From Rhynchonema sp. JSB1_4 (lineage: Eukaryota; Nematoda; Chromadorea; Monhysterida; Xyalidae): a DNA stretch of 64,000 nucleotides. Both the position numbers and the translations under genes were made by a program. Numbering within the stretch: the first letter of the stretch is position 1; each line of letters starts with the position of its first letter. The DNA is taken from assembly GCA_030248065.1 (NCBI GenBank), contig JASAMV010008029.1:1-64000 (forward strand), written 5' to 3'. Positions 47,501 through 59,100 of this stretch are shown here, piece by piece. The notes under the pieces are model-generated. The model had not been told where the DNA came from. It saw only the letters and a list, made by a program, of their open reading frames with translations, and ran no database searches.

Positions 47501-48266
47501 AGTCAGAGTGAAACATGAAAATGAACGAAAACTTGCACAATTGTGATCACTGCTAGTTTATCACTCACGTTACTAAAAGTTACTTTTTGCAAACTTACTG
47601 AGATTAAGCTCACGGTATGAGATATAAATGTGCGATGGTATCAAAAGTAATATCAATGCAATCCGCTGGTCAATCTGCGTGCGATGGTGCAGAGTAAAAT
47701 GCTATCTGAACAAGTAAGAAACAGTAAAAGCCATTGCATCCATTGCATGTACATGTATATATACCTGTATACATGTGCTCACGCCCGTGAGAAAGTGTCC
47801 AGTTACAGTAGCACACGCGAGGAAAAGTCCCAGCGCGAGGATAATGGACCTTCACGCGAGGAACTTTCCCAGGCGAGGAACTGACACCGGCGAGGAAAAG
47901 TCACAGCGCGAGGAACTGTCGTCGGACCTCATTCAGATGTGCACATCGAAAGCCAGAAGCGAAAAAATAAGTGCGAATGCACCATTTATGGCCCACAAAC
48001 AGTCAAATCCTAGTTCGTAGTTTCACTCACGCGTGGCACTCTGCTTTTCGTGCGCACTGTTGAGCACGAGAACCGACGGCATGACGGTCCACCACACTGC
48101 CGGTGTTGATGTTTCACGCGCACTATTTATATCACTAACACTGGTACGTACCATCACTGGCTCCTTGCCGGTCGCTCAACAGATAGGACATTGACGTGAC
48201 CGAGAATTTTCCGGACACGCGTGCGCTGTCACCAGCTCCCGCTGCCGCCGCTGTTGCTGCTGTCAT
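41534..48266 (-). CDS. SLC38-type sodium-coupled amino acid transporter, 495 aa
   Basis: Eleven exons: 48266-48152, 48096-48031, 47253-47132, 46771-46694, 46369-46249, 45937-45796, 45331-45181, 44655-44491, 44269-44172, 43815-43607 and 41754-41534; sum 1488 bp, phases consistent. The product is a multi-pass amino acid/auxin permease (AAAP) fold. TM1 carries the family signature FINALVGAGVLNFP (71-84), followed by RAGGVFVSIGIQL. Later segments match SNAT7/8-type members: SYIIAIGQQ, YNLMILVTLLIIFPFCLV, FNVFGGFSYYTFGD-like FYNVFGG, and FPGLCL split across the last intron, with a final helix RVLAMFLVLLGLGLTIVLIV. The start is the first ATG, giving a long cytosolic N-tail rich in Ala. Introns 6 and 7 carry GAAACATC right after the donor and intron 1 carries TGAAACATCA before the acceptor. 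The last intron (1.85 kb) holds an inverted pair of transposon-like repeats. Substrate is inferred from family only. Confidence 0.9.
42090..42382 (+). mobile_element. Inverted repeat pair, left copy (about 293 bp)
   Basis: Reads CAACAAGTAGCGTCCCAGTG, then an internal palindrome CGGTTGACTGCAGTCAACCG, then CCGCAGTCGACTGCGG, and ends near AAAGTCAC. The same sequence occurs in reverse at 43154-43465. Both lie in the last intron of the SLC38-type gene. The class is unknown; no tRNA box or transposase was seen. Confidence 0.9.
42497..42607 (+). repeat. TATTACATACAAGTTTCA short tandem repeat, three copies
   Basis: ATTATTACATACAAGTTTCA recurs at about 42500, 42541 and 42582 with different spacers. 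It lies between the two arms of the inverted pair. Confidence 0.8.
43154..43465 (-). mobile_element. Inverted repeat pair, right copy (about 312 bp)
   Basis: Reverse-oriented copy of 42090-42382, nearly identical except for a local duplication of the word GGTAGCCCCC near 43320. With the left copy it could form a stem of about 290 bp with a loop of about 770 nt in the pre-mRNA of the SLC38-type gene. Confidence 0.9.
44870..44900. repeat. Short hairpin in SLC38-type intron 7
   Basis: AATGCTGAATCACG pairs exactly with CGTGATTCAGCATT across a 3-nt loop. Confidence 0.85.
47325..47375 (-). repeat. CGCGAGG minisatellite fragment, inverted
   Basis: CTCCTCGCGTGGGACTTTTC and CTCCCTCGCGTCC are reverse-strand units of the array at 47812-47930. 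It sits in SLC38-type intron 2. Confidence 0.65.
47812..47930 (+). repeat. GCGAGGAAAAGTCCCA minisatellite
   Basis: About six irregular units of roughly 18-20 bp built on CGCGAGGAAAAGTCCCAG, some reading GCGAGGAACT. It lies in SLC38-type intron 2, with inverted units at 47325-47375 at the other end of the same intron. Confidence 0.8.
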
Positions 48267-50103
48267 GTCGCTGTTCTACTGTATCTGTGGATGGGATGAC
48301 TGTTTTTTTGGGGAAGTTGGTTGCTTGTGGCGTGAGATGGTACGAATGCAGAATAATGTTGTTGTGATTCAGAAACCACCGCGTCGGATCATGTTGAAGT
48401 CGATTTACGTCATTTTTTATTGGATTATGTATGTTTTTGTGGCTGATGATGACGCTTGGATTAGATAATAATTGTTCGGACTTTTGTCACCTTGACCAGG
48501 AAGGAATATGGCCGCATGGTCATATGGTCGTGCTGGGCTGCAAAATGTCATGGACTGCATAAAACACACTGCCATAAAATACAAGCTGTTACACGGATTT
48601 ATTCACCCAACATCAGCATTGGTTTTATAAAACAGGAGCGTTTCGACAAGCAACCAGAACCAGCCTGTGCGAAAAAGCACAAAGATCATGCATGTGCACA
48701 GCGCATTGCGTGCGTACATTTGCTCTTTGATTTTGTTCTGATCAGACCAGTGGGTACGTACAAAAGTACATAGATGTAAAACTTACATATACCTGAGCAC
48801 ACGTGATCGACTGTATTTTAGGGGGTGTGTTTGTGCAGCCGTGTGTGGTATGTACACGGGTATTCAGTTCTAATTTCCTGTCTTGTTCATGTCAATGTAC
48901 AAGTACAAGCACAAGTATTACGTTTGGGCTTAATGTTGGTTATACAGATGGACATAGCATCTTTGGCTCTGGGAATCCGTAGGTGGGTAATACGTATACA
49001 TACCAGCCGGCCGTGCTGAAGCAATTTTTTGGCCAGGAACTTGGTATTTCCAGCAAACAGAGAAAGCAACGCATCATTTAAACCTTTTCAAAACGTAATG
49101 CAACATTGAAACAAACATTCAGACTCTCTTTTTTGTTGAAGAGCCGTATCGTTTGCCATTTGTGTTGCATTATTTTGTGTTCTCCAATTAGTGGCACTAC
49201 AATCATCATCGTGTAACCCAGAAAATACGCAGGTAATGCAGACCTCCAAGTTTGTTCGAAATGGGTGCACCGGATAATAAGGAAGGACACGCATACCACT
49301 GTGCACTCAGAAATAATCAGAAGAATTGCAAATGCATCCATCCATCGTGCTGGCACTGCCAGATAGAGTATTTTTTGACATTGACTTGTGTGTTGTGCAT
49401 GTGATGCCTTTGGCTGGGGAGGACTCTTTTTGCATGAGAAAAAAGAAAATCACAGGCAGGTTCGCACATACAAACGTACACATACGCATACGTCGGAAAA
49501 CGGTGTGCAGTCGCATCGCCTGCATGGATTGGTGAATCAGTTCTACAAAGACATGTGCATGCGCACTAAACCACAAGGTAAGCACGTCTGCATGCAGGTG
49601 ATGTGGGAATCTTTCACAACATGGGTTACAACCAGCATTCTTCGTCTTTTTGTGTTTGACATTTTTACTCATCTGATGTTATGTATTTTCGGATATTATT
49701 ATTTTACTCGGTTACTGAGCTTCAGATGACTGTATTGTGTTTGTTGGTAGACACGGTTTTGTGGTCTTATTTGCTTCCCACAGACTTTTATGCCTTTCAC
49801 TCTGCTTTACCTTGCTGCAAACGATTTGTAAGCTGTTTATGTTTACTCTTACCAGTCGATCCAAGAGTTTATGTACACACGCGTAAATGCGGCTGTATAC
49901 CGTGTAGCCCACATGGGGATAACACCAAGAGCACAGTAAAAATTGCTAACTTACTGCTTTATTTGTAAAGACACGTTAAAGTAGGGTTCGGTGCTTTCAG
50001 TTGGATTAATCCAGTACACCTTCCTTTTGTCATTCCAGCTTTCAGAGAAAATAAATATTTAAAAAAAATTGTCAAGAATGTGCTGACCATAATTCACACC
50101 AAA
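48267..50103. other. Divergent spacer between transporter and TTC28-like genes
   Basis: This 1.8-kb region should hold the promoters of both genes, which are transcribed away from each other. No exon, TATA pair or other element could be assigned with confidence. Scattered GTACATA and TATATA words are present. Confidence 0.5.
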
Positions 50104-53100
50104 ATGACGGACGCGCAAGTTCTATCGGTGGACGAAGCCAGCAGCAGCTCGGAGTGGGTAAGTCAGTCCATCAAAATAAAGATGACCATTTTACGTTTCA
50201 TAACAAAATACCATAACTTTACTTTATTTTATTGCCGTTCAATTTGTTTCGAAGTCCGTTAGATTTCACTTTTGCGCCTCACTTTACTCTCTTTGTCCGC
50301 GCATTGCGCACGGATAGCAAGCGCGTAGGATCCTCCGGGGAACGATTATTTATTTCCGAAAAGAAGAACATACGTTTTCCTAGAAAGAATCTAGCGTGCA
50401 TGAAACGCGTTTTATGTCTCCATAGTCATGTTGGTCCGGTGAAAAGCGAAGAACTTTGTTTGTACACATCGAACAGACACTAGACAAGTCAAAAAAAGTT
50501 GTGCTGTGTGAGATGGTTGATGTTTATATTTTTTATATATATTGCGTGAAAACGACCACTTTCAACTTATGCATCTTACTTGACATCGCCGTTAGGAGTG
50601 CTGTTGCAATCAAGCCAAGCACTCCTTATCAAGTCAAGTAAAGAGCGAGAGCATGAACGACTTTCTGACAAGAAATCGCAGTCAATTCAAATTATCAAAG
50701 TTGAGATGAAGTTCGATAACTTATTTCGCAAATGGTTGCATCAGAAACGAAGATCAATACCACAACAGCGCCAACAAATCAGTGGCACTTCAAAAAACGG
50801 CCATGTTGTTGGTTTGCAATTGCAGTCAGACACCCCTGATGATCGAGTGCTCGAACGAAACATTCTCTTTCGAAAGAAAGTCGACGCCGCCGCCGATGCA
50901 TGTGAAAGGGAGGATTTCAAGGTGAGATTGAATTCTTAAGTGGATTTACTGAGAAAACGGTTATCGGCCCATCAGTTCAGTAAATCCATGGAGCAGTCGA
51001 AGTTTCTCGCATTCGCATCAACGTCAGCAATTCCTTTTATGACCATCGTTTCAGGGGTAGAATTAGTTTTCTCGCAGGTTCTCATCTCAAGTTTCAGCGT
51101 GTAGACACAGGGCCGACCGGCAACAATTTTGAGTCTTCCCTGCTTCGACGACGAGTGTCAACCACTTCACAATCAGCCACATTACAGGAGGCTCTACGTC
51201 TCTACAACGAGACCATTCGACTCGACCCGTCCAATCACGTGCTCTACTCCAACCGAGCGGCGATTCTGGCAAAATTGGATAGGCATGCCGATGCACTACA
51301 GGATGCTGAACGTGTCATACAGCTGAAACCAAACTGGACCAAGGTTGCTTGCTGTTCGGGTATTTTTACTCTGATTCTGGTTATTCTTTTCACGGTTTCG
51401 GACTTTCCGTTTCAATTCTTTTCGGGCCTTGCCTTACCAAGCTTAATTTATTTACGCACCTTGTTACTGCATCAGGTAAGTCAAGCAGTTTTCCGGGTCA
51501 TAAGCTACTCGGGTGGTGGGTGGTGACCGAGTACCGGAGTTTTCCGTGCAATGCCCCCGAAGCTCCATGCGGACAAGGGTAGAAAATCGGTCTTTTTGTG
51601 TCAAACCCTTTGACCATTTGGAAAAATGCTGTGATACACGTCTCGGTTGGACAAACAGTTGGTACGGGAGTTTTTGGACGCGGGGAATGCCAAATGTCTG
51701 CTTTATTTTCTAAGCCCCGGTGTTTTAGGACAATAGTGCTTCTTGGACCCAGATACCCGGACCAAAAACAAAGCCATTCGGATTCCTCGAGTTCGAAAGC
51801 CCCTGCTATTTTTTCAATACCAACTTTTATTCCAATTGAAGTTCATTCGCATGCATATTTCCAGTCAATTATTCTTAACCTAGCGTACAATGGGTAGCTA
51901 TTTTTGGATCACCCTAAACTAGTTTATGACCTTTTTTGTGAAATGGAGTGCCGGGGATTTTATTCGGAAACGTTTCCGAATAGAGCCCCACGAGGGCTCC
52001 ATTGGGGTGCTGTACAATGGAAAACGCAGGTTGTCATCATTTATTTTTAAGGCCTTAAGGTCAGTCAACAACGACTTTATTTTATTGGTTGAGTAACGTG
52101 ATCCCTGGCAGCCATGTGCAAGTCAAACATTTCTGCTGTGCTGCAATGGAATAAGCACACCAAAGCGCATGTTCTGTTTCACAAACGCACGATACACACA
52201 TTCGTTCGTTATCTCACTGATATGCCCCGAAACGCGCACACAGAAGCACAAATTTCTTTTGTTGAAATATGGCTAAATATCGGGTTGCGCTTACAAATAG
52301 GGCTGCACGCATGAGTGCACCTCACATGAGAACTGGGCCCTTCTTCATGGAACTATATAGGATCCATGCGAAGCCCACGCTGGATTTTCTAGGTGTGAAC
52401 CACGGAAAATACCGCTCGGTTTTATGTTCACCCCAGCTTTCGAAAAGTGTCCATGTGTGTGTGTAATTTTTTCGCCTGCCAGAGGAAAAGAATTTATCGC
52501 CAGAAATTCAATTGTTAGCCTTGCGTGCTTTGGCTTTTTGCAAAAAAAGCAACCCCCTGGTTTGTATTTTGAGCATGCCTTTTGCGAAGACCAGCCTTTA
52601 ACTTCATTTGTGATTGGCACGGGGCTTTGAACGTGCGCTTATATTTCACGTCTCGTCCTTTATATTCAAATTCAAGTTTTGTGATCTCTGCGCGGTGCGC
52701 ATCTAAATTAACGCCCGATTTTTTTGGCGCGCCCAGAAAGAAGGCCGTTTTAGCGTAGTATCTGCCAAACTTACTTTGCTTCCGGTTTGGCCTTGGGTGC
52801 CGCACTGTGCATCCTGTGAGTCGAATATTGTCTGAAACTAAGCATTCTTTCTAGTCTGCAACCAATGGCGGGCAATTTCGAACAAAGCGTTCAGAAAAAA
52901 ATTTATTAAATGTCACTGGAATATGTTGAAAAACAACAGCAATACTATGAATTGCATCAAACAGCGAAGATTGCTGCGAGCAAAAGTGAGTTATTGAACA
53001 TTTTGGGTTGAGTACAATGACTCCCTGTTTCAATCTTTGTTTTCCTACCGAGGTTACCCGCTTTTGAGACAATGTGACTAGTGAAACACGAATTCATGCA

Positions 53101-56100
53101 TTTTATTTTATTGTTTCGACCCAAAATATGGTCCAATGCACGTTACATAGACAGTCAGGCATGGGTAAAATGAGATTTTGAAAGCGTGAAACTACATAGT
53201 GCGCCGAAATTATAAAATATTGGAGATTGATTTTATGACATCAAACGCTGTTCAGTACAAGTTGGGTGACGCTTGTGAACAGGTATGCAACCGGTACATG
53301 GGCCCAACGGGCAACTTTTTGTCACGCAGTTATGTCACGTTTGTTTTTGACTGCAGGGTAGGGTATGTTTATGGTTAAATTATATCGTCTCAAAGATGTT
53401 TTGCAAACTTTTTGTTACAAATGGTTACTGTGATCAGACTGTGACAGTACTGCTTGCCACAACAACACCAAATCGTTTCAATTTCGATGTCGTGCATTGT
53501 TTGTTGTCATACACATTTATGGCTTCATTCCACACCATTATTTTCACTGCCCTGAATTGGACAGACCAAAGTTTCCCATGACAAAGATTTTGAAAACAAA
53601 TTTTCGACTTAGTCTAACATGCGCCGGACGAAATAATAATCTATAAATCTCATTCATTCCTATTCATTGAATTCCAAACGACGCGGACATTTTGCGAATT
53701 GTGTCATGTAAACAAAAATAAGATAACACAAAATATGACACGAGATGGGAAAAAGAATCGCCGTGTTGGTTGTATCAGATCACAGTATTTTCCTTAGATT
53801 CATTTCTGAAAATTGGATTTCATCATTAGTCCCAGGAATAGGCCGACGGCTACACCGGCCCAGATCAAATTGCGTCATAGTGCGTCCTCTTTGTAGTGAC
53901 ATAATCAGGAGGACAAGTCAATTTTCGTCACTGTAAAAATGTACAGGATTGCTTCCAGTGAGATAACAGAGTGGTTGGGGGCCAAAACACAAAACTTTCA
54001 GTTTTGTGTTTCATTCTATCACTGTAAAGAGGGTAGATTCACCTTTGTGATTCAGGCCTACATCCGTCAAGGTCACGCGTTCAAGGCGATGGGTGACCCT
54101 ACAGCGGCGCTGCTGGCTTATGCCACCGGACTGACTTACGATCCGAAAAACGAACAACTCATCGGATCATTGATTGATTGCGTAAAAGCGTCTGAATATG
54201 CCGGTTGGCCTTGCAACTTTTGTGTTTGTGAAACATCACAATAGTGTCTAGCTTCTTGAGTACTAGAGGGTGTTGCAAGCGTAGCTGTTTCAGGCAACTT
54301 TGTGCAATAATACATACCAACCAATATTTCGTGGTTTTTCAATATGCAACAGGATCATGCATAACTACTTTTGTTGATTTCTGCGATATTGACGTTCACG
54401 TGGGACGGCTAACAATTATCCAGTGTGTCAGCGGAGTGCGTCAACGACCTTGTACACAGCCAAGTTTTTGTTTCAGCCCGTTTCGAGCCCGTTTACGAAG
54501 AAATGAAGTCGCTGGGTGGCGGTCTGGACAGAAGTGCTTTTGTGCTGGTCTCCTTGATCGGTCAGGATCTGCTTGCAGCCGGAAAAGTCCAACCGGCGAT
54601 TGAAATGCTGCAGACTGCGCTCAGAATTGGCACCAATTCATTAAAGGTACGCAAACGAGAAACGTCGCTTTTATCACACGCAACGGAACACTTTTCTATC
54701 ATCCTTTTTTCAGTTACGACAATCGGTGCTGTCCGCTCTGTCAAGTGCCTATTGGACCAGTGGCAATGTACAGAAGGCTGCTGAGTTCATGAAACAGGAT
54801 CTGGAAATCGCCACTAAATTGGGTGCGTGTTGACTCATTCCGCATAAGATTTCATTAATAATTGATTTTTGTTTGTAAATTTAAAAACACAGGTCCAATT
54901 TTTTTCAAATAAAGTCGACCCGGTGGGCGAGGCGCGCGCGCACAACAACCTCGGTATGTTGATGATGGCTGCCAAGAATGAGCATGAAGCGCTGGAACAC
55001 CACAAACAGGAGCTGTGTCTCAGACTGAAGGTATATGTCGCAGTGGGTGATGAGAGTATCGTGCCAGAAGGACTGTGGGGATGACGTAGATTGCGACACA
55101 CACTCACACAAAGTTGCCTGGGTTGATTTTGAACTGCGCCCAACACGTGCGGCCATCTGGAGCGCTTGCTCTGACGATGACCTGCTGCACCGCCCGCCTG
55201 TGGGAAAGCACGTCGAAACGGGCAATCTAGAAGACGCACAGCACAATTCACATCGGGTAACCTACATGCGTAATATTCATAGATATAATGTGTCAAACAC
55301 TCCACACATCGCTGTCCAACTCAAGAGACTCGATCATCATGTAAAATGAGTTTGCCCGCTCTAACCCGTTTTCACGGATGGGCGGTAATGCATCAGCCGA
55401 TCGTCAGTGAGCAGACACGCCCGAAATGGTCACGTGACCGCAAAAGACACTCAATTTTTATACATACAGTAACCCACCTTACAGCTTGGCGAGGATGCAG
55501 CCTGCGTCAGTATTCTCTGCAACATCGGTCATCTGCATTTGCGACTGGGCGAGATTAATCGGGCGCGCGATTCCTACGAACAATGCAGGGAGATACTGGA
55601 GTCACTCGCTGAGCACGAACAACCAAGTGATCCGAAACTGCCGCTGAATGTGTTTATGGGATTGGCGCAGGTCGGTGAAACATCAAGGCCTAACTGCATA
55701 TAGTACTTCGTTCTCTCGCGCAACATGAAAGAAATTTTCCTACGCTGATTGATTCTCACGCGCTCGCCAGCCACTCAGCGCGCGAGAATTTGTTTCGTGT
55801 TGCGCGAGAGAACGAAGTATACAGTGTAGTTCGGCCTTTACCTGACCCTGAAGTTCAAGGCAATTCTAGATACATACCTGTTTTCTCAGAATGCCATGTC
55901 GGTATCAAACTTTGTGATCTGCCGTGGTCTTACATTAGGTGCACTTATCGGACAACGAGCTGGACCTAGCGGATCAACTGCTACGCAATTGTCTGCAAGC
56001 AACCAGCGAGCTACAGGACAGTATTGAACAAGCCAGGGTCACTTGTCAGTTGGGCCGAATCGCTGTGAAACGCGAATTGTATGGCGATGCAGTTGGGTAC

Positions 56101-59100
56101 TTCAACCAGTCCCTGGAATATGCGAAAGTCGCCAAGGATAAACAGCAACAGGTCTGGGCTTTCTGATCTTGACGGTAAACTTTGTTGGTAATTATGGGAA
56201 AAGGCACCCCGCCACCACGAGCAGGCACAGAATACAACTTATAAATACATACAAACCTACCTATCCCAGTGATTTCGAGTTCGCAGGTAAATGATTTTCA
56301 TGCCATCCGTGGAGCAGTGAGCAGTGATTTGTCAGAGCTATAGCAGTTGAAGTGATAGTGATATTCAAAATTGTAGAACTTATTCAACATTTTGTCAACC
56401 ACGTGTGCCAATCATTCGAACACAATACACTGTATTTCAGGCAGTGGCGTTCGGCCAACTTTGTCTGGTCGCCCAGGCCCAATCACATTGGGTGCCTGCG
56501 AAAAAGTACGCTGAAAAGGAACTGCAAATAGCGCTGTCACTCAAGGTCTGTTCATTTCCCGGTTGACATTTCTTCAGTGACAGTCCACCTAATCTATACC
56601 GTGACATGATTGGGATTTTAGATCATGAAAGAATATCACAACCATATTTAGGGCCAGGAGATTGACAGTAAATTTGAGACCAAACTCTCAGTCACTAGAA
56701 GCGTATAGACGCTGAAACATCACGCACGTGCAGGACCAAGCAATCGAAGGCGCAGCATGCGGCCATCTGGGTTCGATCTACGAACAATGCCGGGACCCGG
56801 ACAACGCCATCCGACTGCATCGCAAACATCTCGATTTGGCAACAGCTTCGTGTGATTGCCGGGGCGAGGCAACGGCACACGGCAATTTGGCACGCTGCCA
56901 GAAACGACTGGCAAACTGGCAACAATGTAGAGAGCACGCAATCGTGCAGCTGAGACTCTGCGAACAGTTGCAGGTGGTTACTGGGGGTCGGGGTGCTTGG
57001 GGTTCAAAGTTGATGGGACTCTGTGTCAGTTATATCCGTGTCGTGTTTATGCCGATAACCCGTGACAATCTCTCAAGAATTCGACCTCATTTTAAGTCGA
57101 TTGTGTAAAAAACCAAATCTCACGTACACAGGACAAAAACGGTCAAATCGACGCGCACGGCTACCTGGCCGAATCATACGATCAAGTGTGCGACTATGAC
57201 ACAGCACTGAAACACTGGCTGGAGCGCTACCAACTTTGTGAACAACTGAATACCAACTCCAAGCCATCGCAACAACTACAATTGAGGACACTTTCGTCGA
57301 TTTCGCAACATTTCATGCGTCGTGGCGTGCAGTTCGCAGCAGAGTGCGATGATTGGCTGAGTCGATATCTGATGTTGGCACAGGAACACGGCAATGCGCC
57401 CGCCGAGAGACACGCGTGTGAGCTGCTCGGAAGGATGCATTTTGACTGTCAGAGGTGGGGTGATTTAAAGATGGTTGACACACGTCGTTATCATCATGTC
57501 ACGTTGCTTTGATACCACAATCGTTATTGTTTTCGGCCAATTGTAAGCTGTAAGGTCAATTGATGATGTACATGTATGTACATGTTTGCGTTGGAGTGAT
57601 CAAAGTGCATGTAGGTGCGTCCACCATACTAAAAAATTGGCTGATGTTTACTTGTCCAACCTAAGTGGTGATCTCGCATCGTCAGTGTGTAGGTGCGCTT
57701 TTGTCCATGCTCGATGGGCATGATAACAACCTTCACAGCGTTTCCAACGGACCAGGAGATGTCGGGTTCCCATGAGCTTGCACAGTGCTTTCCAATGTTT
57801 CACATGACCGTCTTTTCACCGGCTCATTCAAAATATCATGCAAGAAGTCACACTACTTCCAAACACATCCCACCATGTTCGCAGATATCGCGAAGCGACC
57901 CGGTATTTCGAGCAAGAATTGTCGATAGCGAAAGACGCCCGCGACTACGGCGGGATGTCATCTGCATATTCGTGGTTGGGTCGCACCCATTTGGCCACCA
58001 ATCAATTAGTGGACGCGTTGGAGTGTCAAAAGTACTATTTGGCATTGTGCCATATTGGATCGGACATAAATGGCAAACTGGCGGCGATGCGGCAGATTGC
58101 CGACACCCTGATCAAGAAAGGCGATGTCAATGCGGCTGTGAAGGTGCTGAGCAAAGGCATGCGGCTGGCGCGCAATGTCAAGTCCACGCAGCAGGAGGCT
58201 CATTATTATGCGGCACTCGGCGCCGTGTACATGCGGGAACAACGGTGGGTGCACAGGGTACTGTATATGTACAGATTGGTGACCTACTGTGGAAGGTGGT
58301 TGACGCATGTCGTTGACGCAGTGCCTTAACTTACGGCCGCCAGAATCTTTAAACCGGTGCGGGTTTCAAAATTTGGAACCAAATCTGCCTTGGCATACTG
58401 CATGTATAGCTGTTTCATGATTGGAAAATTCTGGACAGTCACGTGTTCGAGGTATGTATAGTTTGATAAGTACATACAGTTTGATATCAAGTCATCAGGC
58501 CATTGATGTGCGGTTGTTAATTACGGCCCACCCTCTATTTTTAAATCGATCAGGAGGGACCCCCATTTTCGTTCACTATGAAGAGTACTTATTGCACTTG
58601 AGGGGTATTCAGCGCCTTTTAATGACATATGAACGATCAACTTACCTTGTCCACTCAGGTTCGACAAGTCGATGACCTTCTACGCGCAGGGATTGGCCAT
58701 TTGTGAACAAAGTGGCGATGTCAGGGGACAGTACGAATTCCAGGGTCGGATCGCCGTGTTGAATCGCCGACTACGCAAACCGGCCACTCACATTCTGACT
58801 GGACTCAATGAACAACTGAAACTAGCCGAACTACTGCAATCGCCCGATCGGCCTTTCCTATTGGCGCAGGTAAACATGGCCTATTCAGGCCAGGGTTACC
58901 TATGCATATACGTATACTAGTTAGTGTTAGACTGTAGCGACGACTTATAAACCTCAGATTGTATGTCTCAGCTGGCCCCGGGTCCACGGACCAAGTTGTT
59001 GCAGAACATGTTTTCTACTTCGACAAGATGGTGTATATTTTTCAGATGCATTTCATAATCCGTAAGTGCAGGGCCATAACTACTCGTATGTACATAATGT

